64,000 nt of DNA from Streptomyces misionensis (GCF_900104815.1 NZ_FNTD01000004.1:6013001-6077000); one strand, 5' to 3'. Shown: positions 46,582 to 56,348, counted from the first letter of the stretch. A program made the numbers and translations. The notes: generated by a model not told the origin, from the sequence alone.

Positions 46582-48876
46582 GTGCCGACGTCAGCCGCGT
46601 CCGCCGCCTCCCGCGTCGCCGTCGTCGGCGGGGGACCCGGCGGCCTCTACGCCGCCGCCCTGCTCAAGCGCCTGGACCCCACCCGTGAGGTGACCGTCTG
46701 GGAGCGCAACGCCCCCGACGAGACCTTCGGCTTCGGGGTCGTGCTGTCCGACGAGACCCTGGGCGGCATCGAACACGCCGACCCGGTGGTCTACGAGGCC
46801 CTGCAACGGCACTTCGTCCGCTGGGACGACATCGACATCGTCCACCGGGGCGTGCGCCACACCTCCGGGGGACACGGCTTCGCGGCCCTCGGCAGACACC
46901 GCCTCCTGAAGATCCTGCACGACCGCTGCCGGGAGCTCGGCGTACACATCGAGTTCCGCACCCCGGCCCCGCCCCCCGGCCGGCTCGCCGCCGACCACGA
47001 CCTGGTCGTCGCCGCCGACGGGGTGCACAGCGCCACCCGCGAGACCTACGCCGACGTCTTCCGCCCCACGATCACCGGCCACCGCTGCCGCTACATCTGG
47101 CTCGCCGCCGACTTCGCCTTCGACGCCTTCCGCTTCGAGATCGCCGAGACCGAGCACGGCGTGATGCAACTGCACGGCTACCCGTTCGCACCCGACGCCT
47201 CGACGGTCATCGTCGAGATGCGCGAGGAGGTCTGGCGGGCGGCGGGATTCGACGAGACGGACCCGCGCGAATCGACCGACCGCTGCGCCAAGGTCTTCGC
47301 CGAGGCGCTGCGCGGCCGGCCGCTGCGCTCCAACAACTCGGCGTGGACGACCTTCCGCACGGTGGTCAACGACCGCTGGTCGCACGGCAACGTCGTGCTG
47401 CTCGGCGACGCGGCCCACACCGCCCACTTCTCCATCGGCTCGGGCACCAAGCTGGCCGTGGAGGACGCGCTGGCGCTGGCGGCGTGCCTGTCCGAACAGC
47501 CCGACGTGCCCGCCGCGTTGACGGCGTACGAGGCCGAGCGCAAACCGGTCGTCGCCTCCACCCAGCGGGCCGCGAAGGCGAGCCTGGAGTGGTTCGAGAA
47601 CCTGCGCCTCTACCGGGACCAGCCGCCCCGCCAGTTCGCGTTCAACCTGCTCACCCGCAGCCGCCGGGTCACCCATGACAACCTCCGGCTGCGCGACGCC
47701 CACTTCACCGAGTCCGTGGAGCGCGAGTTCGGCTGCCCGCCCGGTACACCCCCGATGTTCACGCCGTTCCGGCTGCGCGGGCTGACCCTGCGCAACCGGG
47801 TGGTGGTGTCCGCGATGGACATGTACTCCGCCACCGACGGCGTGCCCGGCGACTTCCACCTCGTCCACCTGGGCGCCCGCGCGCTCGGTGGGGCGGCGCT
47901 GGTCATGACCGAGATGGTGTGCGTGAGCGAGCGGGGCCGCATCACCCCCGGCTGCGCCGGCCTCTACACCGGCCGGCAGACGGAGGCGTGGCGCCGGATC
48001 ACCGACTTCGTGCACCGGCAGGCGCCGGGCACCGCGATCGGCGTCCAGCTCGGTCACTCGGGCCGCAAGGGCTCCACCAGAGTGATGTGGGAGGGCATGG
48101 ACGACCCGCTGCCCACGGGCAACTGGCCGCTGGTCGCGCCCTCCCCGCTGCCGTACAAACCGGTCAGCCAGGTCCCGCGCGAAGTCACCCGTGCTCAACT
48201 CACGGACATCCGCGAGCAGTTCGCGGCGTCGGCGTGGCGTGCCGCACGGGCCGGCTTCGACCTCCTCGAACTGCACTGCGCCCACGGCTATCTGCTCTCC
48301 GGTTTCCTGTCCCCGCTCACCAACCACCGCACGGACGCCTACGGCGGCTCGCTGCAGAAACGGCTGCGCTTCCCGCTGGAGGTCTTCGACGCCGTCCGCG
48401 CGGTGTGGCCGGCCGATCGCCCGATGACGGTCCGTATCTCCGCCACCGACTGGGCGGAAGGGGGCACGACGGCCGAGGACGCGGTCGAGATCGCCCGCGC
48501 CTTCGCCGGCCACGGCGCGGACGCGATCGACGTCTCCACGGGCCAGGTCGTCTCCGACGAACGGCCCGACTTCGGCCGCTCCTACCAGACCCCGTTCGCC
48601 GACCGGATCCGCCACGAGGTGGGCGTCCCGGTGATCGCCGTCGGCGCCATCTCCTCCTGGGACGACGTCAACTCCCTGATCCTGGCGGGTCGCGCCGACC
48701 TGTGCGCCCTGGCCCGCCCCCACCTCTACGACCCCCACTGGACCCTCCACGCGGCCGCCGAACAGTCCTACACCGGCCCCGCCGCCCCCTGGCCGCCCCC
48801 CTACCGGGCCGGCAGCCGCCGCCCCCGGACGGGCCGCACCGACACCCCGAAACCCCGGCTGTCGCTGGGCGGTTGA
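46582..48876 (+). CDS. Bifunctional aryl-CoA monooxygenase/OYE reductase (salicylyl- or 2-aminobenzoyl-CoA type)
   Basis: 764 residues, two domains. N-terminal FAD monooxygenase (about 1-380): GGGPGGLYAAALL near 15 and LLGDAAHTAHFSIGSGTKLAVEDA. C-terminal old-yellow-enzyme domain (about 390-764): TPFRLRGLTLRNRVVVSAMDMYS, HLGARALGGAALVMTEM, HCAHGYLLSGFLSPLTN and VSTGQVV. This layout is that of salicylyl-CoA 5-hydroxylase and of 2-aminobenzoyl-CoA monooxygenase/reductase. The two cannot be told apart here; the ligase and Rid-family genes nearby lean toward an amino-aromatic acid. GTG start with a weak ribosome site. Confidence 0.85.
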   Translation: MPTSAASAASRVAVVGGGPGGLYAAALLKRLDPTREVTVWERNAPDETFGFGVVLSDETLGGIEHADPVVYEALQRHFVRWDDIDIVHRGVRHTSGGHGFAALGRHRLLKILHDRCRELGVHIEFRTPAPPPGRLAADHDLVVAADGVHSATRETYADVFRPTITGHRCRYIWLAADFAFDAFRFEIAETEHGVMQLHGYPFAPDASTVIVEMREEVWRAAGFDETDPRESTDRCAKVFAEALRGRPLRSNNSAWTTFRTVVNDRWSHGNVVLLGDAAHTAHFSIGSGTKLAVEDALALAACLSEQPDVPAALTAYEAERKPVVASTQRAAKASLEWFENLRLYRDQPPRQFAFNLLTRSRRVTHDNLRLRDAHFTESVEREFGCPPGTPPMFTPFRLRGLTLRNRVVVSAMDMYSATDGVPGDFHLVHLGARALGGAALVMTEMVCVSERGRITPGCAGLYTGRQTEAWRRITDFVHRQAPGTAIGVQLGHSGRKGSTRVMWEGMDDPLPTGNWPLVAPSPLPYKPVSQVPREVTRAQLTDIREQFAASAWRAARAGFDLLELHCAHGYLLSGFLSPLTNHRTDAYGGSLQKRLRFPLEVFDAVRAVWPADRPMTVRISATDWAEGGTTAEDAVEIARAFAGHGADAIDVSTGQVVSDERPDFGRSYQTPFADRIRHEVGVPVIAVGAISSWDDVNSLILAGRADLCALARPHLYDPHWTLHAAAEQSYTGPAAPWPPPYRAGSRRPRTGRTDTPKPRLSLGG

Positions 48877-48902
48877 CCCCCGAGGCCGCCGCGCGGGCGC
48901 CG

Positions 48903-49634
48903 TCAGATCGTGTTCGTCCAGGCGTCCGGACGGGGCGACAGCACCGCGCGGACGACCGGGCCGGACGAGGACACGACGTCGGCCACGAAGCGCCGCCGGC
49001 CGACGCCGAGCCGGCGCAGCGCCGGGCCGTGGTCGGTGGCGACGACCAGGGACGCGGCGAGGAGGAGGAGCTGCCACGCGGCCATCACCGGGCGGCGCGC
49101 CGGGCGGGGCAGCTCCGCGAGAAGGGAGTGCAGCCGCTCGCAGTGGAAGGGGACGTGGCGCTGCTCGTCGCAGAGGATCCGCCCCGCCACGTCCGAGGTG
49201 AGCGCGTCGTCGGTGCCGTCACGCAGGGCCCGGTAGTAGCGGAGCGCCACCACCTCCGCGATCATCAGCACCAGCAGTTCCAGGCGCAGGCCCATGAGGC
49301 GCCGCAGCCGCACGAAGACCGCGTCGCTCCAGTGGCCCGCCAGCGTCGGCACGCCACCCGCCGCCAGCAGCCGGGCGAGCAGCCGGGCGTGGTTGCGCTC
49401 CTCGGCGACGAACAGCCGGACCGCCCGCGCGTAGTCGCCGTCACCGGCCTGGTCCGCCTTGCCGACCAGATTGGCGCCGTCACCGTCCTCGCCGACCTGG
49501 AAGCGCTGGATGCCGGCCCACACCGCCGGATCGAGCCTCGCGCCCCGCGCCCAGTCCGGGTCCCCCTCGGCCCGCCTGCGCTCGCGCTCGTCCTCGAACC
49601 GTCTCGTCCACTCGGCGAAGTCGCCCGTCCGCAC
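48903..49634 (-). CDS. Ferritin-like diiron protein
   Basis: 243 residues, helical. Two ExxH motifs: EERNH in VAEERNHARLLARLL near residue 93 and DEQRH in ILCDEQRHVPFHCE near 163, spaced as in the ferritin-like diiron fold, with an acidic helix LLVLMIAEVVALRYYRAL between. GTG 49634 has GGGGAG upstream. Oxygen-activating or iron-storing roles are both possible. It is the last gene of the leftward ligase-paaX transcription unit. Confidence 0.68.
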   Translation of the reverse strand: MRTGDFAEWTRRFEDERERRRAEGDPDWARGARLDPAVWAGIQRFQVGEDGDGANLVGKADQAGDGDYARAVRLFVAEERNHARLLARLLAAGGVPTLAGHWSDAVFVRLRRLMGLRLELLVLMIAEVVALRYYRALRDGTDDALTSDVAGRILCDEQRHVPFHCERLHSLLAELPRPARRPVMAAWQLLLLAASLVVATDHGPALRRLGVGRRRFVADVVSSSGPVVRAVLSPRPDAWTNTI

Positions 49635-49773
49635 GCGCTCTCCCCTCCCCGGGCCACGGCCGCCGTGCCCCGGACCGGAACGACGCGGTTCGACGGCGAA
49701 CCGTTCCCCGCGCCGGGGACGCCGCCGACCGGCCGAGGGGCCGGGTAACGTGCGCCGGGGTGAGCGGACTTCC

Positions 49774-50592
49774 TCACGGGGCGGGCAGGGCGAACCGCGC
49801 GCCCGGGTCCCGGAGGCGGTCGTGCAGGGCCTGGAAGACCTCGGCCGAACGCAGACCCGGCCAGGCCGGGGGCAGGAGGTGGGCGGGCAGGCCGGGGTCG
49901 GTGTAGGGGAGGTGGCGCCAGGAGTCGAGGGCGAGCAGGTAGTCGCGGTAGGCGTCCTCGGGCGGGGTGTCCGGGCGGTCCTGCCAGGCGCGCAGCACCG
50001 GCGCGTGGGCGTCCAGGAAGCGCTCGTGCTCCCGGGCGATGGCGGGCAGGTCCCACCAGCGCGCCACCGCCTCGGCCGTGGGCGCGAACCCCAGGTGCTC
50101 ACCGCGGAAGAAGTCGACGTAGGGGTCCAAGTGGAGGCGGCGCAGGGTGTGTTCGGTCTCCTCGTGCAGGCGCGCGGGGGCGATCCACACGCCCGGCGCC
50201 GCCGTGCCGAAGCCGAGCGCGGACAGGCGGGAGCGCAGGACGTGCCGCTTCTGCCGTTCCGTCTCGGGCACCGAGAACACCGCGAGCACCCAGCCCGCGT
50301 CCTCGGGTGGTGCGGCGGCGTAGATGCGGCGGTCGCCGTCTTCCAGCAACTGCCGTGCCTCGGCTGAGAGTTCGTAACCAGCCGCACCGGAGGCGGTGCG
50401 GGCGGGCAGCAGCAGGCCGCGCCGCTTGAGCCGGGACACCGAGGAGCGGACCGAGGGCGCGTCCACGCCGACCGCGGCCAGCAGCCGGATCAGCTCGGCG
50501 ACGGGTACCGGGCCGGGCATGAACCGGCCGTACGCGCCGTAGAGCGTGACGATGAGGGACCTGGGAGCGCGCTGGTCGGACACGTTGATCAT
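49774..50592 (-). CDS. PaaX-family transcriptional repressor
   Basis: 272 residues, PaaX domains: N-terminal winged helix (LIVTLYGAYGRFMPGPVPVAELIRLL, VRSSVSRLKRRGLL), the central domain WVLAVFSVPETERQKRHVLRSRLSALGFG and the C-terminal domain ending in the DPGLPAHLLPPAWPG segment. PaaX represses phenylacetyl-CoA genes and is relieved by aryl-CoA; here an aryl-CoA made by the ligase is the expected ligand. It is 15 bp downstream of the ligase on the same strand. Confidence 0.9.
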   Translation of the reverse strand: MINVSDQRAPRSLIVTLYGAYGRFMPGPVPVAELIRLLAAVGVDAPSVRSSVSRLKRRGLLLPARTASGAAGYELSAEARQLLEDGDRRIYAAAPPEDAGWVLAVFSVPETERQKRHVLRSRLSALGFGTAAPGVWIAPARLHEETEHTLRRLHLDPYVDFFRGEHLGFAPTAEAVARWWDLPAIAREHERFLDAHAPVLRAWQDRPDTPPEDAYRDYLLALDSWRHLPYTDPGLPAHLLPPAWPGLRSAEVFQALHDRLRDPGARFALPAP

Positions 50593-50607
50593 TTTAGGTC
50601 GTCGGTA

Positions 50608-52200
50608 TCACTGCTGGTCACCGGGGTTGCGCAGGCGGAACCGCTGCAACTTGCCGGTGGCCGTGCGCGGCAGGGCGTCCAGGAAGACGAACTCGCGGGG
50701 GCATTTGTACGGCGCCAGCTCGGCGGTGAGGAACGCCCGCAGCGGCTCCGGGTCGCGGCGGGCGCCGTCGCGCAGCACCGTGTAGGCGACCACCACCTGG
50801 CCGCGGGCCTCGTCGGGACGGCCGACCACCGCGGTCTCCAGCACGTCCGGGTGGCGCAGCAGGGCGTCCTCCACCTCCGGGCCCGCGATGTTGTACCCGG
50901 CCGAGATGATCATGTCGTCGGCGCGTGCCACGTAGCGGAAATAGCCGTCGGGCTCCCGGACGTACGTGTCGCCGGTGATGTTCCAGCCGTCGCGTACGTA
51001 GTCGCGCTGGCGCGGGTCGGCGAGGTAGCGGCAGCCGACCGGGCCGCGCACCGCCAGCAGCCCGGGTTCGCCGTCGGGCAGCGGGGTGCCGTCCGGGCCC
51101 TGCACCCGGGCCTGCCAGCCCGGCACCGGAACCCCCGTGGTGCCCGGTCTGATCGCCTCGTCCGCGGCGGAGAGGAAGATGTGCAGCAGCTCGGTCGCGC
51201 CGATCCCGTTGATGACGCGCACCCCCGTGCGCGCGTGCCAGGCCCGCCAGGTGGCCGCGGGCAGGTTCTCGCCGGCCGACACACAGCGCCGCAGCGACGA
51301 GACGTCGTGCCCGTCCAGCTCGTCCAGCATGGCGCGGTAGGCGGTCGGGGCGGTGAACAGGACCGAGACGCGGTGCTCGGCTATCGCCGGGAGGAGGCGG
51401 CGGGGCCCGGACTGTTCCATCAGGAGCGCGCTCGCGCCGGCCCGCAGCGGGAAGACGACCAGACCGCCGAGGCCGAAGGTGAAGCCGAGCGGGGGGCTGC
51501 CGGCGAACACGTCGCCCGCATGGGGGCGCAGGACGTGCCGGGAGAAGGTGTCGGCGATGGCGAGCACGTCCCGGTGGAAGTGCATGCACCCCTTCGGGCG
51601 GCCGGTGGTGCCCGAGGTGAAGGCGATCAGGGCGACGTCGTCGGAGGCGGTGTCGACGGCCGGGTAGGGCGTGCCGGGCGCGGGGCGGCGCAGGAGGTCG
51701 TCGGGGGTGCCGGCGCCGTACGTGGTGACGCGCAGCCCGGGGATGCCCGCCTTCGTCAGGTCGGCCACCGAGCGGGCGTCGCACAGGGCGTGGCCCACGC
51801 GGGCGATCTCGCAGATGGTCGCCAGTTCGTGCGGGCGCTGCTGGGCCAGCACGGTGACCGCGACGGCGCCCGCCTTGAGCACCGCCAGCCAGCAGGCCGC
51901 GAGCCAGGGCGTGGTGGGGCCGCGCAGCAGGACCCGGTTGCCCGGGACCACGCCCAGCTCGCCGGTGAGGACGTGCGCGATCCGGTCGACGCGGGCGCGC
52001 AGTTCGTCGTACGTCCAGGGCGGCCCGTCCGGGGTGCGGAAGGCCGGGCGGGACCCGTCCGTGCCGTCCAGCAGCTCGGCCGCGCAGTTCAGCCGGGCGG
52101 GATAGCGCAGCTCCGGGAGGTCGAAGCGCAGCTCGGGCCACTCGTGCGGGGGCGGCAGATGGTCGCGCGCGAAGGTGTCCACGTGGGCCGAGAGATGCAT
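50608..52200 (-). CDS. Aryl-CoA ligase (benzoate/aminobenzoate-CoA ligase type)
   Basis: 530 residues of the ANL superfamily: P-loop FTSGTTGRPKG near 180, GIGATELLHIF near 312, GWNITGDTY near 405 and PRTATGKLQR with the catalytic lysine near 516. The subfamily (HxxxDVLAIADTFSRHVLRP, GATELLHIFLS) is the benzoate-CoA ligase group that includes 2-aminobenzoate-CoA ligase. ATG 52200 follows an AAGGGGG box. It activates the aromatic acid that the monooxygenase-reductase then dearomatises. Confidence 0.85.
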   Translation of the reverse strand: MHLSAHVDTFARDHLPPPHEWPELRFDLPELRYPARLNCAAELLDGTDGSRPAFRTPDGPPWTYDELRARVDRIAHVLTGELGVVPGNRVLLRGPTTPWLAACWLAVLKAGAVAVTVLAQQRPHELATICEIARVGHALCDARSVADLTKAGIPGLRVTTYGAGTPDDLLRRPAPGTPYPAVDTASDDVALIAFTSGTTGRPKGCMHFHRDVLAIADTFSRHVLRPHAGDVFAGSPPLGFTFGLGGLVVFPLRAGASALLMEQSGPRRLLPAIAEHRVSVLFTAPTAYRAMLDELDGHDVSSLRRCVSAGENLPAATWRAWHARTGVRVINGIGATELLHIFLSAADEAIRPGTTGVPVPGWQARVQGPDGTPLPDGEPGLLAVRGPVGCRYLADPRQRDYVRDGWNITGDTYVREPDGYFRYVARADDMIISAGYNIAGPEVEDALLRHPDVLETAVVGRPDEARGQVVVAYTVLRDGARRDPEPLRAFLTAELAPYKCPREFVFLDALPRTATGKLQRFRLRNPGDQQ

Positions 52201-52277
52201 GGCGGTTCGCCCCCTTGCCGTGACGGACGTCCGGACGGGCATTCCTGGCGGGCTCGCCGTTTGAGCGTATCGTGTTG

Positions 52278-52305
52278 GTGACGGCAGTCAACTGTGCGCG
52301 ATAAC
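52278..52305 (+). promoter_or_regulatory. Promoter/operator of the ACAD-Rid operon (shared motif)
   Basis: GTGAC-N4-GTCA-N9-GATAAC, same as at 45669. It is also nested in TATCG (52268) ... CGATA (52299). The divergent ligase gene starts 78 bp to the left, so one operator could serve both directions. Confidence 0.65.
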
Positions 52306-52355
52306 GTCGTGGGGTGGGGACGGTCGCCTGGTCCGTCCCGGAGGGAGGACCGGCG

Positions 52356-53489
52356 GTGTCCGCATTCTCACTCGATCCGCGGCAGCTCGCCTGGTGCGCC
52401 GAACTGCGCGCCCTGGCCGCCGAACGGCTGCGCCCGCTCGCCGACAAGGGGGCCCCGGGGAGCGTCAACCGGCCGCTCCTCGCCGAGCTGGGCGAACTGG
52501 CACTGCTGGGGCGGCTGTTCACCTCCGGTGCGCTCGATCTGTGCCTGATGCGGGAGTCCCTGGCGCAGGGCTGCACCGAGGCCGAGACCGCGCTCGCCCT
52601 CCAGGGCCTCGGCGCCCATCCGGTGCACGCGTACGGCAGTGCCGCCCAGCGCGAGCGGTGGCTGCCGGGCGTCGCCGACGGCAGTACGGTCGCGGCGTTC
52701 GCGCTGAGCGAGCCGGGGGCCGGTTCGGACGCGGCCGCCCTCGCCCTCGCGGCCGAGCCGGGCGGCGCGGGCGAGTGGCGGCTCACGGGGGAGAAGTGCT
52801 GGATCTCCAACGCGCCCGAGGCCGACTTCTACACCGTCTTCGCCCGCACCGGCCCCCAGGCCGGCGCCCGGGGGGTGACGGCGTTCCTCGTCCCGGCGGA
52901 CCGGCCCGGCCTCACCGGCCAGGCGCTGGAGATGATCTCGCCGCACCCCATCGGCGCGCTCCGTTTCGACGACGTGCCGGTCGGCCCCGACGATGTGCTC
53001 GGCGAGGTGGGCCGGGGGTTCGCCGTCGCCATGGGCACCCTCAACCTCTTCCGCCCCAGCGTCGGGGCGTTCGCGGTCGGGATGGCGCAGGCGGCGCTGG
53101 ACGCGACCGTCGAGCACACGCGGCGACGCGAGGCCTTCCAGGGCAGGTTGATGGACCTCCAGGCGGTGTCCCACCAGGTGGCGGAGATGGCGCTGCGCAC
53201 CGAGGCGGCCCGGCTGATGGTGTACGCGGCGGCCACCGCCTACGACGAGGGCGCCGCCGATGTGCCCCGGCGGTCCGCGATGGCCAAGCTGCTCGCCACC
53301 GAGACGGCGCAGTACGTCGTCGACACCGCGGTCCAGTTGCACGGCGCCCGCGCGCTGCGCAGCGGCCATCTGCTCGAACACCTCTACCGCGAGGTGCGGG
53401 CGCCGCGCATCTACGAGGGGGCGAGCGAGGTGCAACGGAGCATCATCGCCAAGGAGTTGTACGCCGCGAGCGGTCGGGAGGCACGGTGA
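52356..53489 (+). CDS. Acyl-CoA dehydrogenase
   Basis: 377 residues with FAD/substrate segments FALSEPGAGSDAAAL near 122, WISNAPEADFYTVFART near 148 and the C-terminal RIYEGASEVQRSIIAKELY containing the usual catalytic Glu. It oxidises an acyl-CoA to enoyl-CoA with transfer to ETF. GTG 52356 has GGAGG 10 bases upstream. It would work in the ring-cleavage beta-oxidation phase with the hydratase, and is coupled by GTGA overlap to the next gene. Confidence 0.9.
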   Translation: MSAFSLDPRQLAWCAELRALAAERLRPLADKGAPGSVNRPLLAELGELALLGRLFTSGALDLCLMRESLAQGCTEAETALALQGLGAHPVHAYGSAAQRERWLPGVADGSTVAAFALSEPGAGSDAAALALAAEPGGAGEWRLTGEKCWISNAPEADFYTVFARTGPQAGARGVTAFLVPADRPGLTGQALEMISPHPIGALRFDDVPVGPDDVLGEVGRGFAVAMGTLNLFRPSVGAFAVGMAQAALDATVEHTRRREAFQGRLMDLQAVSHQVAEMALRTEAARLMVYAAATAYDEGAADVPRRSAMAKLLATETAQYVVDTAVQLHGARALRSGHLLEHLYREVRAPRIYEGASEVQRSIIAKELYAASGREAR

Positions 53490-53902
53490 CGGACGAGCGG
53501 GCCGGTTCGGTGGAGCGCGTCAACCCGGCGGAGCTGTCCCCGCCGACGGGGTTCTCGCACGCCGTCGTCGCGACCGGGGCCCGGGTGGTGTTCCTCGCGG
53601 GTCAGACCGCGCTCGATGCCGACGGGAAGATCACCGGTGGCACGACGGCCGAGCAGTTCGAGCGGGCCCTCGGCAATCTGCTCACTGCCTTGCGCGCGGC
53701 CGGTGGCACCCCCGCCGACCTCGCGCGGGTCACCGTCTACACCACGGACGTCGCCGCGTACCGCGCACAGGCGCGGGAACTGGGGCGCGTCTGGCGGGCG
53801 GTGGCGGGCCGGGACTATCCGGCGATGGCCGTGGTGGGGGTCGTACGGCTGTGGGACGAGCAGGCGCTGGTGGAGCTGGACGGGTTCGCGGTCCTTCCGT
53901 AG
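53486..53902 (+). CDS. Rid-family protein (YjgF-like), catalytic Arg replaced
   Basis: 138 residues of the RidA/YjgF fold: FSHAVVATGARVVFLAGQTALD near 22 and ARVTVYTTDVAAYRA near 80. At the RidA active-site position, the Arg of the PARS motif is replaced by Met (YPAMAVVGVV), so a typical enamine deaminase activity is doubtful; it may belong to a Rid2-7 subfamily or hydrolyse another imine. GTG 53486 overlaps the ACAD stop. A deaminase step would fit an amino-aromatic substrate. Confidence 0.82.
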   Translation: MTDERAGSVERVNPAELSPPTGFSHAVVATGARVVFLAGQTALDADGKITGGTTAEQFERALGNLLTALRAAGGTPADLARVTVYTTDVAAYRAQARELGRVWRAVAGRDYPAMAVVGVVRLWDEQALVELDGFAVLP

Positions 53903-53946
53903 CCGGGGGCCGTGGCCGGGGCCGTGACGCGCCACCGTTGGGGTGA

Positions 53947-54444
<498 letters not shown>

Positions 54445-54600
54445 CGGCGCCCTGACCGGACGCGCGCGGCGGGGCCGGCCGCACGGGGCGCGCGGTGTCC
54501 GCGACGGCCGGCGCCGCCGGGGTGCGTGCCCCGGGGCGTGGCGGCCGGCGCGGACACGGGCCGGGGCGGGCGGCCCCGGCGTACCGCTGCCGTCGAGCGG

Positions 54601-54792
54601 CTACGCGCGCTGCCAGCTGTGCGGTGCGTGGAAGGGGTGCGGGCGCCAGGAGGTGGTGCCGGGGGAGGTCGATTCCGTGCCCGGGGCCGGGTGGGCGGCG
54701 CGGGTGAGGAGGAGGACGGTGAGGGCGGCCAGTTCCTCGTCCGTGGCCTGGCCCCGTTCGACGCGGATCGGGGGAGTGGGGGATGCGGGCAT
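54601..54792 (-). CDS. Acyl-CoA carboxylase epsilon subunit
   Basis: 63 residues: IRVERGQATDEELAALTVLLLTRAA, then a Pro/His/Trp-rich C-terminal HPFHAPHSWQ. This is the short AccE/PccE pattern of actinobacterial acyl-CoA carboxylases. It stabilises the beta-alpha complex. It follows the beta subunit by 11 bp. Confidence 0.85.
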   Translation of the reverse strand: MPASPTPPIRVERGQATDEELAALTVLLLTRAAHPAPGTESTSPGTTSWRPHPFHAPHSWQRA

Positions 54793-54803
54793 CGGGACCT
54801 CCG

Positions 54804-56348
54804 TCACTGAGGGGGGTTGCCGTGTTTGCGGGCGGGGCGCTCCGCGTGTTTCGTGCGGAGCATCGCCAGCGACCGCACCAGGACCTCGCGGGTCTCGGCG
54901 GGGTCGATGACGTCGTCGACCAGGCCGCGCTCGGCGGCGTAGTACGGGTGCATCAGCTCGGACTTGTACTCCTTGACCAGGCGGGCGCGCATGGCCTCGG
55001 GGTCCTCCGCCTCGGCGATCTGGCGGCGGAAGATGACGTTGGCCGCGCCCTCCGCGCCCATGACCGCGATCTCGTTCGTGGGCCAGGCGTAGGTGAGGTC
55101 GGCGCCGATCGACTGGGAGTCCATGACGATGTACGCGCCGCCGTACGCCTTGCGCAGGATCAGGGAGATGCGCGGCACGGTGGCGTTGCAGTAGGCGTAG
55201 AGCAGCTTCGCGCCGTGCCGGATGATTCCGCCGTGCTCCTGGTCGACGCCGGGCAGGAACCCGGGCACGTCCAGCAGGGTGACCAGTGGGATGCTGAAGG
55301 CGTCGCACATCTGCACGAACCGCGCGGCCTTCTCCGACGCCTCGATGTCCAGGACCCCGGCCAGGGCCTGCGGCTGGTTGGCGATGATGCCGACCACCTG
55401 GCCGTCGAGGCGGGCCAGCGCGCAGATGATGTTGCGGGCCCAGCGCTGGTGCACCTCCAGGTACTCGCCGTCGTCGACGATCTCCTCGATCACCTTGGCC
55501 ATGTCGTACGGCTGGTTGCCGTCCACCGGCACCAGGTCGGCCAGCGACGCGCAGCGCCGGTCCGCCGGGTCGGTGCACTCCACCCGCGGCGGGGTCTCGC
55601 GGTTGTTCCCCGGGAGGAGGGAGAGGAGGTAGCGCACCTCCTCCAGGCAGGTCTCCTCGTCGTCGTACGCGAAGTGGCAGACGCCGCTGGTCTCCGCGTG
55701 GACGTCCGCGCCGCCCAGGCCGTTCTGGGTGATCTCCTCGCCCGTCACGGCCTTGACCACGTCCGGACCGGTGATGAACATCTGGGACGTCTCACGGACC
55801 ATGAAGACGAAGTCCGTCAGGGCGGGGCTGTACGCCGCGCCGCCCGCGCACGGGCCGAGCATCACGCTGATCTGCGGGATCACCCCGGAGGCGGCCGTGT
55901 TGCGGCGGAAGATGCCGCCGTAGCCCGCCAGCGCGGTCACGCCCTCCTGGATGCGGGCGCCGGCGCCGTCGTTGAGGGAGACCAGCGGCGCGCCGGCCGC
56001 GATGGCCATGTCCATGATCTTGTGGATCTTGGTGGCGTGGGCCTCGCCCAGCGCGCCGCCGAAGATCCTGAAGTCGTGCGCGTAGACGAAGACCGTACGG
56101 CCCTCGACCGTGCCCCAGCCGGTGATGACACCATCGGTGTACGGCTTCTTCGCCTCCAGGCCGAAACCGGTCGCCCGGTGCCGGCGCAGCTGCTCGACCT
56201 CCTGGAAGGAACCCGGGTCCAGGAGCAGCTCGATCCGCTCCCGTGCCGTCAGCTTGCCCTTGGCGTGCTGGGCAGCGGTCGCCTTCTCACTGGGGCCGGC
56301 GAGCACGCGTGCGCGTATGTCGGCCAGTTCCGCGACATGGGAGTTCAT
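54804..56348 (-). CDS. Acyl-CoA carboxylase beta (carboxyltransferase) subunit
   Basis: 514 residues of the AccD/PccB family: GKLTARERIELLLDPGSF near 28, the two crotonase-like halves with GARIQEGVTALAGYGGIF near 145 and GAEGAANVIFRR near 435. It transfers CO2 from biotin to acetyl- or propionyl-CoA. Location beside the SARP and right cluster suggests extra malonyl/methylmalonyl-CoA for that pathway, but a primary copy is possible. A biotin carboxylase subunit is not present. Confidence 0.92.
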   Translation of the reverse strand: MNSHVAELADIRARVLAGPSEKATAAQHAKGKLTARERIELLLDPGSFQEVEQLRRHRATGFGLEAKKPYTDGVITGWGTVEGRTVFVYAHDFRIFGGALGEAHATKIHKIMDMAIAAGAPLVSLNDGAGARIQEGVTALAGYGGIFRRNTAASGVIPQISVMLGPCAGGAAYSPALTDFVFMVRETSQMFITGPDVVKAVTGEEITQNGLGGADVHAETSGVCHFAYDDEETCLEEVRYLLSLLPGNNRETPPRVECTDPADRRCASLADLVPVDGNQPYDMAKVIEEIVDDGEYLEVHQRWARNIICALARLDGQVVGIIANQPQALAGVLDIEASEKAARFVQMCDAFSIPLVTLLDVPGFLPGVDQEHGGIIRHGAKLLYAYCNATVPRISLILRKAYGGAYIVMDSQSIGADLTYAWPTNEIAVMGAEGAANVIFRRQIAEAEDPEAMRARLVKEYKSELMHPYYAAERGLVDDVIDPAETREVLVRSLAMLRTKHAERPARKHGNPPQ

